A stretch of 64,000 nucleotides of DNA from Lysobacter dokdonensis DS-58 (lineage in GTDB: Bacteria; Pseudomonadota; Gammaproteobacteria; Xanthomonadales; Xanthomonadaceae). Shown piece by piece: positions 40,948-49,354 of this stretch. Made by a program: the position numbers and the translations under genes. Each line of letters begins with the position of its first letter. The first letter of the stretch is position 1. Where the stretch lies: positions 124,001 to 188,000 of the forward strand of contig NZ_JRKJ01000002.1 of assembly GCF_000770795.1 (NCBI RefSeq), read 5' to 3'. Under the pieces are notes generated by a model. The model had not been told where the DNA came from, made no database searches, and saw only the letters and a program-made list of their open reading frames with translations.

Positions 40948-43932
40948 TCAGAAGTCGAAACCGAACGAGAGCTTGTACGTGCGCGGCACTTCACGATGGT
41001 TGAAGCCGTTCACGTCGCCGAAGTTCGTGTTGATGTCCGGCGACGGACCGCCACGCCAGGTGTCGTAGTCCGTCCAGCTGCGCCAGTTGAACACGTTGAG
41101 CACGTCCACGCGGATCCACGGACGCAGGCTGGTGCCGGTGTCGACGGACTTCTTGATCGCGAGGTCCAGTTCCTTGTAACCGTAATCGACGTCCGGGATG
41201 AACGAGTCGAAGAAGCAGTTGTTGAAGCTCGTCGTGTCGTGGCAGTTCACCGAATCCTTGGGATAGGAACTGGCGACCACGAGCTTTCCGGAGACCTGCA
41301 TGTCCCAGAAGATGTCGGCGAAGCCGCTCACCACCAGGCGGTTCTTCGGCACGCCGACCGAGGTCTGGAACGGCTGGTTGTCGAGGTTCGGATAATCGAA
41401 CAGGTAGTGTTCGTCCGCGTCGGCGGCGTTGAAGCGGTTTTCCTCGGCGTCGCTGTAGGTGTACGCGATCGAGAGCGACCACGGCGAGTCGGTGGTGTAA
41501 CCCTTCTCCAGGCCCAGCAGGAACTGGTTGAGGCGCGTCTCGATGCCGTTGTCGGCCTTGATGAGCGTGCCGTAGCCCGGGATCGGGAAGCCCCACGGCT
41601 GGTTGCCCCACGTCGCGCCCGGCACGTTGGGATCGCGGAAGCTGCCGTCGGGCCAGCGATTGCCGAGCGAGAACACGATGCCGTCCTTGCTGCGGATGTG
41701 CACGACCGTCGTCGACAACGTCCAGTCGTTGCCCAGCATCCCGAAGGTGTTGCGCATGCCGAGGCTGAACTGGTCGGAGTACGGCGTCTTGAGGTCGTTG
41801 TTGATCAGGTTGACCTCGGCGCCGAGGTTCGGGTTGTTCGCCACGAACGCATCGAGGACCGCCGGGTTGAGGTACGACGGATCCCACGCGACGCAGTTGC
41901 CGGTGCCCACGGTGCAGGGATGGAGCGGCGTGTTGTAGCGGATCTCGTACGTCGGGAAGCTGCTCTTGGACTGCTCGAGCTGCAGGTAGTCCCACAGGTT
42001 GCGGTCGTACGTGCGGCCCGCGCCGCCGAACAGCACGTGGCGTTCATCGCCGCCGAAGTCGTAGGAGAAGCCCAGGCGCGGTGCCCAGTTGTCCATGTCG
42101 GCGTCGCGGTTGTTGCCGTCGCTGATGTAATTCTCGATGTTGTAATCGACGTTCGGGCCATGCACGTTCGGCCACGCGCGCAGCGCGGCGACGATGCCCG
42201 GCGGCGTCACGTAGTTTTCCCAACCCGGGTTCTTTTCGTAGTCCCAGCGCAGGCCGAGGTTCAGCAGCAACTTGTCGGTGACCTGCCAGTCGTCCTGGAT
42301 GTAGATGCCGAACTGCTTGGCGTCGGTGGTGATGTTGCGGTCGCCGTAACCCGGGACGAGCGCGCCGAACTGCGTGCGCCACGGCGTCATTTCGTTGAGG
42401 TCGTCGTTGCCGAGCGAGAGCTGCTCGCCGAGGTCGATCGAATACTGCGGGTTGTAGGGCTGCTGTTCGAACGCCTGGATCTCGACGGCCTTGTACTTCA
42501 TGCCGGCCTTGATCGTGTGGCCCTCGAAACCGAACCAGTTGAAGTCGTCCTGGATCGCCCAGCCCTTCTGTCCCTTGCGCTGGAAGTCGCGGCCGCCGCC
42601 GATGTTGAGGATCGCGCCGTCGAACGGCGAGGACGGGGTACCGGTGAAGCGATAACCCGGACCGCTGTTGGTGGCGATGGGCGCCCACTCTTCGTCTTCG
42701 AACGTCAGGTGCGCGTCGTTCAACCAGTTCTCCTGGTTGTATTGCCAGCGCAGGTCGCCGCGCGTGCTCTTGTTGTCCTTCGACGTGCTGTATTCGAAGG
42801 TATCGGCGCCGCCGATGCCGGTGATTTCGGTTTCGTCGCGGGTCTTCACCGAGAGCTCGACGAGATTGTCGCCATCGGGCTGCCAGGTCACCTTGCCGAA
42901 CCACAGGTCTTCGCTGAAAGGCGATGCGGTCGGCGCGGTGTACGGCACCAGGAAGCTCGGAAGCGCGAAGCCGCCGTTGATCTGGCCCGCCGTGATCGTG
43001 CGCGGGCTGTCGATCGTCTTGCCTTCATAGGCGACGAAGTAGAACAAGCGGTCCTTGAGGATCGGGCCGCCGACGGACATTCCGAACTGCTCGGTCGCCG
43101 TGTCCGATTCCACGCCGGCTTCCTCTTCGGCCTTCGTCATCGAACGCCAATGGTCGGAGCTGCGGTCGTAGAACACCGAGCCGCCGAATTCGTTGGTGCC
43201 CGACTTCGTCACGGCGGTGATCGCCGCGCTGCTGATCTGGTCGTACTCGGCCTTGTAGTTCGAGGTGATGACCTTGTACTCGCCGATGGCGACCTGCGGG
43301 AACGGATTGCCCCGCGAGGAATCCTGGCCGCTGATGCCGCCCTTGAGCACGTAGTTCTTCTGGCCGACGCCGTCGATGAAGACGTTCACGCCGTTGGAGT
43401 TCTGCGCACCGCTGCGCACGCGGGTGGAGCCGTCCTGCAGCTGATCGAACATCACGCCCGGCACCGTGTCGGCGAAGGACAGGAAGTTGCGGCTCTGCTG
43501 CGGGAGTGCTTCGATCTGCGCCTGCGAGACGTTGCTGGACACTTCCGACGTGCGCACTTCCGGCAGCGGTGCGCCGACGACTTCGACGGCTTCCAGTTGC
43601 GCCGGTTGCGCCGGCGCGGCGCCGACGTTGAGGTAGGCGGTCTGCGACACGGCGAGCGTGACCGTGCGCGTCGGCGCGCTCGCCGAGGTCACGCGATACG
43701 TGCCCGGCGGGAGGCCGGCGATGATGTAGTTGCCGTTCGCATCGGCCTTCACCACGCGGGTGAGCCCGGTCGCGGTGTTGACGACGGTGATGTCCTGCGA
43801 TGCGGCGGCCTGGCCACGCAAGGTGGCCGAGGTGCTTTGCGCGTAGACGGCGGGCGCGCCGACGGCGAGCGCCGCGGCGAGCGCGCACGCAAGCAGGCGC
43901 GGCGTGGGGCGTTTTGGATTGCGAGACTTCAT
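40948..43932 (-). CDS. TonB-dependent receptor with N-terminal CarboxypepD_reg-like domain
   Basis: 994 residues. The signal peptide ends at VGAPAVYAQ. A carboxypeptidase-regulatory-like domain follows (35-115, NGNYIIAGLPPGTYRV), then the plug (about 130-260, IEALPQQSRNFLSFADTVPGV ... VNVFIDGVGQ) and a large beta-barrel ending in the aromatic tail KLSFGFDF. This is the Oar-like type of receptor used by Xanthomonads for oligosaccharides. It would take the glucan fragment across the outer membrane. The ATG overlaps the lacI stop (ATGA), an unusually tight coupling of a regulator with a receptor. Confidence 0.93.
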   Translation of the reverse strand: MKSRNPKRPTPRLLACALAAALAVGAPAVYAQSTSATLRGQAAASQDITVVNTATGLTRVVKADANGNYIIAGLPPGTYRVTSASAPTRTVTLAVSQTAYLNVGAAPAQPAQLEAVEVVGAPLPEVRTSEVSSNVSQAQIEALPQQSRNFLSFADTVPGVMFDQLQDGSTRVRSGAQNSNGVNVFIDGVGQKNYVLKGGISGQDSSRGNPFPQVAIGEYKVITSNYKAEYDQISSAAITAVTKSGTNEFGGSVFYDRSSDHWRSMTKAEEEAGVESDTATEQFGMSVGGPILKDRLFYFVAYEGKTIDSPRTITAGQINGGFALPSFLVPYTAPTASPFSEDLWFGKVTWQPDGDNLVELSVKTRDETEITGIGGADTFEYSTSKDNKSTRGDLRWQYNQENWLNDAHLTFEDEEWAPIATNSGPGYRFTGTPSSPFDGAILNIGGGRDFQRKGQKGWAIQDDFNWFGFEGHTIKAGMKYKAVEIQAFEQQPYNPQYSIDLGEQLSLGNDDLNEMTPWRTQFGALVPGYGDRNITTDAKQFGIYIQDDWQVTDKLLLNLGLRWDYEKNPGWENYVTPPGIVAALRAWPNVHGPNVDYNIENYISDGNNRDADMDNWAPRLGFSYDFGGDERHVLFGGAGRTYDRNLWDYLQLEQSKSSFPTYEIRYNTPLHPCTVGTGNCVAWDPSYLNPAVLDAFVANNPNLGAEVNLINNDLKTPYSDQFSLGMRNTFGMLGNDWTLSTTVVHIRSKDGIVFSLGNRWPDGSFRDPNVPGATWGNQPWGFPIPGYGTLIKADNGIETRLNQFLLGLEKGYTTDSPWSLSIAYTYSDAEENRFNAADADEHYLFDYPNLDNQPFQTSVGVPKNRLVVSGFADIFWDMQVSGKLVVASSYPKDSVNCHDTTSFNNCFFDSFIPDVDYGYKELDLAIKKSVDTGTSLRPWIRVDVLNVFNWRSWTDYDTWRGGPSPDINTNFGDVNGFNHREVPRTYKLSFGFDF

Positions 43933-44963
43933 TTGAGGTTCTCTCCCGGCGGGCGGTCTGCGTTGCGTTGGGTGGATTCGCGCGCGACCAGGTGCGGCGC
44001 GATGAGCGTCGCGTCCTGCGTCGGCGGCGTGGGGTTTTCGCGGCCGGCCAGCAGCGTGCGCAACGCGCGGCCGCCGAGTTCGGCGATGTCGACGGAAATC
44101 GTCGTCAATGAGGGATGCACGTAGCGTGCGAGCGGGATGTCGTCGAAGCCGGCCACCGCGATGTCTTCCGGCACGCGCAAGCCCGCCTGGTGGAAGGCGA
44201 ACAGCACGCCAAGCGCGGTCATGTCGTTGGCGGCGAACACCGCATCGGGGCGCGGCTGCATCGCGAGGATCGCGTGGCCCGCGGCGTGGCCGGAGGATTC
44301 GTCGAAGGCGCCCTGCAACACGATCGGTTGCGCATCGGGCAACAGATCGGACAGTGCGTCGGTGTAGCCGCGCAGGCGTTCGTCGGCGTCGAAGTTGTCC
44401 TTCGGGCCGGTGACGAACGCGATGCGGCGGAAGCCGCGCTCGACCAGGTGCGCGACCATCGCACGCGCGCCGCCGTAGTTGTCGATGCGCAACGTGCCCA
44501 GGCCCACGCCCGTGAGATGCGAGTTGATCAGCACCGCGGGTTGCGATTGACCGAGTTCGCTCGCCAGGGCCTGGCTGTCGACGAACGGCGACAACACGAG
44601 CAGGCCATCCACGCGGCCGCGCATCGCGCGCAACGCGGTGCCCTGTTCGTCGGGATGACCGTGGTAGCTCGAGACGAGCAGATGCAGGTCGTGCTCGCGC
44701 GCGACGACATCGATGCCGCGCATCAATTCGGAAAAGAATTCGCCGTGCAGGTCCGGCAACACCACGCCGATCGTGCGCGTGCGCCGGCTGCTCAAACTGC
44801 GCGCGGCGTGATGCGGGACGTACTTGAGTTCGCGCGCGGCGTCGAGGACGCGTTCGCGAACGGTGCTGGCCACGTTCTGCTGGCCGTTGAGCGCGCGCGA
44901 CACGGTGGCGACCGACACTTGCGCCAACCGCGCGACATCGCGAATCGTGACAACGTCTCCCAT
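43929..44963 (-). CDS. LacI-family transcriptional regulator
   Basis: 344 residues. The N-terminal HTH and hinge are VTIRDVARLAQVSVATVSRAL and YVPHHAARSLSSRRT (hinge helix), followed by a periplasmic-binding-like effector domain (about 60-335). It is the first gene of the glucan operon and two LacI-type sites precede it, so autorepression relieved by an imported sugar is likely. The ligand is inferred from the operon to be a beta-glucooligosaccharide. Confidence 0.93.
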   Translation of the reverse strand: MGDVVTIRDVARLAQVSVATVSRALNGQQNVASTVRERVLDAARELKYVPHHAARSLSSRRTRTIGVVLPDLHGEFFSELMRGIDVVAREHDLHLLVSSYHGHPDEQGTALRAMRGRVDGLLVLSPFVDSQALASELGQSQPAVLINSHLTGVGLGTLRIDNYGGARAMVAHLVERGFRRIAFVTGPKDNFDADERLRGYTDALSDLLPDAQPIVLQGAFDESSGHAAGHAILAMQPRPDAVFAANDMTALGVLFAFHQAGLRVPEDIAVAGFDDIPLARYVHPSLTTISVDIAELGGRALRTLLAGRENPTPPTQDATLIAPHLVARESTQRNADRPPGENLK

Positions 44964-44994
44964 TGCCGCCCCGCGTTTACCGTCCTGTCCGGAA

Positions 44995-45031
44995 TGTAAA
45001 CGTTTTCACAATGGGATGTAAACGCTTTGTA
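44995..45031 (-). promoter_or_regulatory. Two LacI-type operators upstream of lacI
   Basis: TGTAAACGTTTTCACA (44995-45010) and TGTAAACGCTTTGTA (45017-45031) lie 31-68 bp before the lacI start. Both share the TGTAAACG half-site with each other, and a related TGTAACCGTTTACA precedes the GH1 gene. Spacing between the two site starts is 22 bp, about two helical turns. Confidence 0.72.
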
Positions 45032-45074
45032 AAGGTTGAGTTCGTGCTGCGATGCAACACGAACTGAAGCCGCT

Positions 45075-45347
45075 TCAGGCTTCCGCTTCCGCCGGCGTGC
45101 GTGCGCGAATCGAAAGTGCGTGGATATCCGTCTGCATCATGTCGCCTACCGCCGCGTACACCTTGCGATGCCGCGCGAGCGGCGCGAGTCCGGCGAAGGC
45201 CTCGCTCACGATGTCGACATTGAAGTGGCCGCGGCCGTCCTTCGCACCTTCATGGCCGGCATGGCGCGCGCTGTCGTCCACCACCTCGAGCGATTGCGGC
45301 GCGAGCGCGGCTTGCAGCATCGCGCGGATGCGTTCGACCCGGCTCAC
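45075..45347 (-). CDS. bolA: BolA family protein
   Basis: 90 residues from a GTG at 45347 that overlaps the YciI stop. The core is [27 protein letters not shown], with the conserved His of the KH-like fold in GHFNV and the C-terminal [10 protein letters not shown]. BolA proteins bind monothiol glutaredoxins and Fe-S clusters and can act as regulators. The loop and motif pattern favour the BolA rather than the IbaG subgroup. A short acidic tail ends it. Confidence 0.9.
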   Translation of the reverse strand: MSRVERIRAMLQAALAPQSLEVVDDSARHAGHEGAKDGRGHFNVDIVSEAFAGLAPLARHRKVYAAVGDMMQTDIHALSIRARTPAEAEA

Positions 45348-45643
45348 GGCAGCGTGGGCTTGAAGGGGCGGACATCGATGCGCTGGTAGACGCCGGCCTC
45401 CATATAAGGATCCAGTTCCGCCCAGGCGCGCGCGGCCTCGAGCGAGTCGAACTCCGCCACGATGATGCTGCCGCTGAAACCGGCCGGGCCCGGGTCTTCG
45501 GCATCGATCGCCGGGCACGGGCCGGCGAGCAGCAGGCGGCCCTCGTCGCGCAGGGCGATGAGCCGCGCCACGTGCGCCGGGCGCGCGGCCAGGCGGCGTT
45601 CGAGCACCCCGGTGCCGTCGTATCCCTCGATCGCGTACCACAT
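45344..45643 (-). CDS. yciI: YciI family protein
   Basis: 99 residues, with AGGAG before the ATG. The ferredoxin-like YCII fold opens [28 protein letters not shown]. The conserved His-Asp pair of the family is visible (HVARL and FDSLE). It ends in [16 protein letters not shown]. coli YciI has weak hydrolase-like activity on halo-compounds only in a few homologues; function here is unknown. It overlaps bolA by 4 bp. Confidence 0.88.
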   Translation of the reverse strand: MWYAIEGYDGTGVLERRLAARPAHVARLIALRDEGRLLLAGPCPAIDAEDPGPAGFSGSIIVAEFDSLEAARAWAELDPYMEAGVYQRIDVRPFKPTLP

Positions 45644-45741
45644 CCAGTTGCTCCTGCCCGTTGGTGCGTTTGCTGAAAAGGCGATTGTAAGTGGTGGACA
45701 GCCCTCTCCCGCCCCCGTACCCTTGGGGTCATTGTTTACGG

Positions 45742-45811
45742 AGCCGCGGTCGACGCGGCCCGTCGCGACCCCACCGGGTCCCCCCGCAAGCGACTTCAGA
45801 GATCCGCGGCT
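45742..45811 (+). other. Candidate structured RNA leader upstream of scpA
   Basis: AGCCGCGG (45742-45749) pairs with CCGCGGCT (45804-45811). Inside it, GTCGC (45762-45766) pairs with GCGAC (45790-45794), and GACCC (45767-45771) pairs with GGGTC (45776-45780) around a CACC loop. A competing hairpin GCCGCG/CGCGGC (45743-45759) would break the outer stem. The remaining 233-bp divergent spacer holds weak promoter-like hexamers only. GC-rich DNA gives such pairings by chance, so this is tentative. Confidence 0.3.
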
Positions 45812-45876
45812 GCGCACGGCCTGGCCGTTCGCGCTGCATTGCTCCACCCCGTGGCCTCGAGGGGGCCGCCTACCGC

Positions 45877-46839
45877 ATGTCCGACGAACCGAGCGTGCCC
45901 GCGCCTGAAGGCCCCGAAGCCAACGGCGTCCACCCGCAAACGCACAACCCGACGCACCCGCAGCAGCAGGAAATGCCGCTGGCGGTCGTGCTCGGCCAGC
46001 CGGTCCTGCAGATCCCGCAGGACCTGTACATCCCGCCGGATGCGCTTGAGGTCATCCTCGACGCCTTCGAAGGTCCGCTGGACCTGCTGCTGTACCTGAT
46101 CCGCCGCCAGAACCTGGACATCCTCGACATCCCGGTCGCCGAGATCACGCGCCAGTACGTCGACTACATCCAGGCGATGCACGAGATGCGCTTCGAGCTC
46201 GCCGCCGAGTACCTGGTCATGGCCGCCATCCTGGCCGAGATCAAGTCGCGCATGCTCCTGCCGCGCCCGCCGACGGAAGAAGGCCTGGAAGACGACCCGC
46301 GCATGGACCTGGTGCGCCGCCTGCAGGAATACGAACGCTTCAAGCAGGCCGCCGAAGACCTCGACGCCCTGCCCCGCCAGGACCGCGACACCGCACCGGT
46401 CAACGCCTTCGTGCCGGACCGCGCGGAAGTGAAACTGCCGCCGCCGGTGGACCTGCGCGAGATGTTGCTGGCGCTGGCCGACGTACTCAAGCGCGCCGAG
46501 CTGTTCACGCAACATGCGATCAAGCGCGACGCCCTGAGCGTGCGCCAGCGCATGGGCGAGTTGCTCGAACGCCTGCACGACGGCCAGTTCCAGCGGTTCG
46601 AATCGTTGTTCACCGTGCAGGAAGGCAAACTCGGCGTGGTGGTGACATTCCTGGCGCTGCTCACGCTGGCGAAGGAACAACTCATCGAGATCGTGCAGGA
46701 GCCGCCGTCGGATACGCACGGCGACAACCGCACCCTCGCCCCGATCTATGTGAAGTCCCTCGCCGTCGGCGAAGGCGCGCCCGAAGCCCTGCAACTTTCC
46801 AGCGAGTTCGACGACGAACCCGCCGCAGCGAACGACTGA
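45877..46839 (+). CDS. scpA: Segregation and condensation protein A
   Basis: 320 residues from the ATG at 45877. It is the kleisin of the SMC complex. The N-terminal domain has [31 protein letters not shown] in parts (about 65-95), and the C-terminal winged helix is at about 225-290. A hydrophilic N-terminal extension of about 50 residues precedes the conserved core, as in Xanthomonads. It is followed 5 bp later by scpB. Confidence 0.92.
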   Translation: MSDEPSVPAPEGPEANGVHPQTHNPTHPQQQEMPLAVVLGQPVLQIPQDLYIPPDALEVILDAFEGPLDLLLYLIRRQNLDILDIPVAEITRQYVDYIQAMHEMRFELAAEYLVMAAILAEIKSRMLLPRPPTEEGLEDDPRMDLVRRLQEYERFKQAAEDLDALPRQDRDTAPVNAFVPDRAEVKLPPPVDLREMLLALADVLKRAELFTQHAIKRDALSVRQRMGELLERLHDGQFQRFESLFTVQEGKLGVVVTFLALLTLAKEQLIEIVQEPPSDTHGDNRTLAPIYVKSLAVGEGAPEALQLSSEFDDEPAAAND

Positions 46840-46844
46840 CACGC

Positions 46845-47582
46845 ATGAATGCAATGGACCAAAGCCTGATCACCCGCATCGTCGAAGCCGCGCTCATGGC
46901 GGCGAACCAGCCGCTGACGCTCGCGCAGCTGCACGGCCTGTTCTCGCTGGACGATCCCGCGCCCGACGGCTCCGTCGAACAGGCGCTGGAACTCCTCCGC
47001 GAGGGTTGCGCCGACCGCGGCGTGGAACTCGTCGAGCTCGCCTCCGGCTTCCGCTTCCAGGTCAAGGCCGACGTGCACGCCTGGGTCGCGCGCCTGTGGA
47101 CCGAACGCCAGACCAAGTACACCCGCGCCACGCTCGAAACCCTGGCGCTGATCGCCTATCGCCAGCCCATCACCCGCGGCGAGATCGAACAGGTCCGCGG
47201 CGTGGCGGTAAACAGCAACATCATCAAGGCGCTCGAAGAACGCGAATGGATCCGCGTCGTCGGCCATCGCGACGTCCCGGGCAAGCCGGCGTTGTTCGGC
47301 ACGACGAAGGCCTTCCTGGATTACTTCGGCCTCAAGCGCCTCGACGAACTCCCCCCGCTGTCCGAACTCAAGGACATCGGCGAGCTCGAACCGCAACTGC
47401 AGTTCGAACCCGACACCGGCCCGCAGGCCGCGATGTCCCCACCGGTCGACGAAACGAACGTCGACGACAACGAAACGCAGGAACTTCCTGTCCCCCACGG
47501 CGATGCGGAAACTGAAGAAGACACCGCGGACGCCACCCAAGATGACGACGCCGAAATGGCCTCGTCGGAGCAAACCCAATGA
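46845..47582 (+). CDS. scpB: Segregation and condensation protein B
   Basis: 245 residues. Two winged helices (about 8-90 and 95-175) include TRATLETLALIAYRQPITRGEIEQVRGV in parts, the ScpB signature. The last 60 residues are acidic and low-complexity (DDNETQELPVPHGDAETEED). It binds the kleisin ScpA. The stop overlaps the rluB start (ATGA). Confidence 0.93.
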   Translation: MNAMDQSLITRIVEAALMAANQPLTLAQLHGLFSLDDPAPDGSVEQALELLREGCADRGVELVELASGFRFQVKADVHAWVARLWTERQTKYTRATLETLALIAYRQPITRGEIEQVRGVAVNSNIIKALEEREWIRVVGHRDVPGKPALFGTTKAFLDYFGLKRLDELPPLSELKDIGELEPQLQFEPDTGPQAAMSPPVDETNVDDNETQELPVPHGDAETEEDTADATQDDDAEMASSEQTQ

Positions 47583-49261
47583 GCGAGCAAGAACGCCGCA
47601 AGCTGTCCCTGAAGCGCGGCGCACAGGAACAACCCGCCGACGCCCCCCGCATCGAGGAGCGCCTGCACAAGGTCCTCGCGCAGGCCGGCCTCGGCTCCCG
47701 CCGCGCGCTGGAACAGCGCATCGCCGATGGCCTGGTGAAGGTCAACGGCAACGTCGCGCAAGTCGGCATGAGCGTCACCGGCGGCGACAAGATCGAAATC
47801 GACGGACGCACGTTCGTCGCCACCGCGCTGACTGAACCGGCCCGCGTGCTGATCTACAACAAGCCCGAAGGCGAAGTCACCACGCGCGAAGACCCCGAAG
47901 GCCGCCCGACCATCTTCGAATCGCTGCCCTCGCTGAAGGGCGCGCGCTGGATCGCGATCGGCCGCCTCGACATCAACACCACCGGCTTGCTGCTGCTCAC
48001 CACCGACGGCGAGCTGGCCAACGCGATGATGCATCCCTCCTACGAGATCGAACGCGAGTACGTCTGCCGCGTGCGTCCGCCGGAAGGGGAAGAGGAAGTG
48101 TCGGACAAGCTCGTCGACCGCCTGCGTCGCGGCGTCGCGCTGGAAGACGGCCCGGCGAAGTTCGACGAGATCGAAAAGATCTCCGGCGGCGAAGACCAGT
48201 CGCACGACTGGTACCGCGTGCTGCTGAAGGAAGGCCGCAATCGCGAAGTGCGCCGCCTGTGGGAATCGCAGGGCTGCCAGGTCTCGCGCCTCAAGCGCAT
48301 CCGCTACGGCGAGGTGTCCCTGCCGCAGCCGCTGCTGCGCGGCCAGTCGCAGGAACTGGCGCCTGACAAGGTCGCGACGTTGCGCGGCAAGCTCGGCCTG
48401 GAAGACGGTGCGCCCTCCTCGCTCACGCTGATGCCGGTGATCGGCCAGCGTCGCGCGGCGAAGTCCACGCTGCATTTCGGTGGCGCGCGCACGGCGGGTT
48501 ACGTCGGCGGCCACAACACCGCGGACGAAGGGCGTGAACTGCGTCGCTTCGACCACGTGCGCGAAGATCGTCGCGGCCCGGGTCGCGGCGGCAAGAAGCC
48601 GCACGGCGGCCTGACCGTCAGCGGCGAAGCCGCGGCGAAGGCCGGCAACAAGGCATTCAAGCCGAAGGGCCCGCGCCAGCAGGGCCAGCGCATGCGTCCC
48701 GGCGAACAGCGCGACAACGGCAACCCCGCCGCGTTCCGCACGTGGTACGTGCCCGATGGCGTCGATACCGGCCCGACCGGTCATCGCAATCCGGATGGCG
48801 CGCGCGGTCCGCGCAAGCCGTACGGCCCGAAGCCCGGCGGCGCCGGCAAGCCGGGCGGCGGTGGCGGCAATCGTTTCGGCGGCCCGAATCCGAATCGCGG
48901 CGGCGGCCAGCCGCGTCCGTTCGGGGATCGCGACGGCAATCGCGCCGATCGTCCGAATCGCGGTCCCGGTGGTGGTGGTGGCGGTTCGCGTCCTTACGGG
49001 CACCCGGGAAACGCACCGTCGTTCCCGTCGGACCACGCGAATCCGGGCGGCTTCAATCCGTACGGCGACAAGCCGCGCGCTCCCGGTGGTCCGCGTGGCC
49101 CCGGTGGCCCGCGTCCTGGCGGCGCACGTCCCGGTGGCCCGCGCCCCGGCGGCGCACGCCCCGGCGGCCAGCGTCCCGGTGGCCCCCGCCCCGGCGGCCC
49201 GCGCCCCGGTGGCCCGCGTGGTGGCGGTCGCCCCGGCGGCGGCCGGCATAGCGGCGGTTGA
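47579..49261 (+). CDS. rluB: 23S rRNA pseudouridine synthase RluB with long Gly/Arg/Pro tail
   Basis: 560 residues. The S4 RNA-binding domain is at about 25-75 (RLHKVLAQAGLGSRRALEQ) and the pseudouridine synthase domain at about 85-235, with the catalytic Asp in GRLDINTTGLLLLTTDGEL. RluB modifies U2605 in 23S rRNA. From about residue 300 the protein is a basic, disordered tail with many RGG/PGG units, ending in repeats of RPGGPRPGGA-type. E. coli RluB is about 290 residues, so the tail nearly doubles the size. It is coupled to scpB, a common order in Proteobacteria. Confidence 0.92.
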   Translation: MSEQERRKLSLKRGAQEQPADAPRIEERLHKVLAQAGLGSRRALEQRIADGLVKVNGNVAQVGMSVTGGDKIEIDGRTFVATALTEPARVLIYNKPEGEVTTREDPEGRPTIFESLPSLKGARWIAIGRLDINTTGLLLLTTDGELANAMMHPSYEIEREYVCRVRPPEGEEEVSDKLVDRLRRGVALEDGPAKFDEIEKISGGEDQSHDWYRVLLKEGRNREVRRLWESQGCQVSRLKRIRYGEVSLPQPLLRGQSQELAPDKVATLRGKLGLEDGAPSSLTLMPVIGQRRAAKSTLHFGGARTAGYVGGHNTADEGRELRRFDHVREDRRGPGRGGKKPHGGLTVSGEAAAKAGNKAFKPKGPRQQGQRMRPGEQRDNGNPAAFRTWYVPDGVDTGPTGHRNPDGARGPRKPYGPKPGGAGKPGGGGGNRFGGPNPNRGGGQPRPFGDRDGNRADRPNRGPGGGGGGSRPYGHPGNAPSFPSDHANPGGFNPYGDKPRAPGGPRGPGGPRPGGARPGGPRPGGARPGGQRPGGPRPGGPRPGGPRGGGRPGGGRHSGG

Positions 49262-49272
49262 TCGACGAATGG

Positions 49273-49302
49273 AAGGGCGCTCCGGCGCCCTTTCTTCTTT
49301 TT
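49273..49302 (+). terminator. Intrinsic terminator after rluB
   Basis: Stem AAGGGCGC / GCGCCCTT with a TCCG loop (49273-49292), followed by a T-rich run TTTCTTCTTTTT starting at 49291. It closes the scpA-scpB-rluB unit 12 bp after the stop. Confidence 0.85.
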
Positions 49303-49354
49303 CGCTTCACATCAAGTTCGTCGTCGCTTCGCCGCGCGCGCGAACACTGCGCGC

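Noticed and set aside
38042-41068. Plus-strand open frame of about 1000 codons opposite the binding protein and GH144-like genes
   Set aside because: Antisense of two clear lipoprotein genes, with no recognisable motif.
45741-45850. tRNA or SRP-type RNA in the scpA leader
   Set aside because: No T-loop, anticodon arm or SRP core motif; only generic stems.
49080-49260. Short tandem repeats like a CRISPR or minisatellite
   Set aside because: The repeats are in frame in RluB and encode RPGG units; there are no spacers of constant length.
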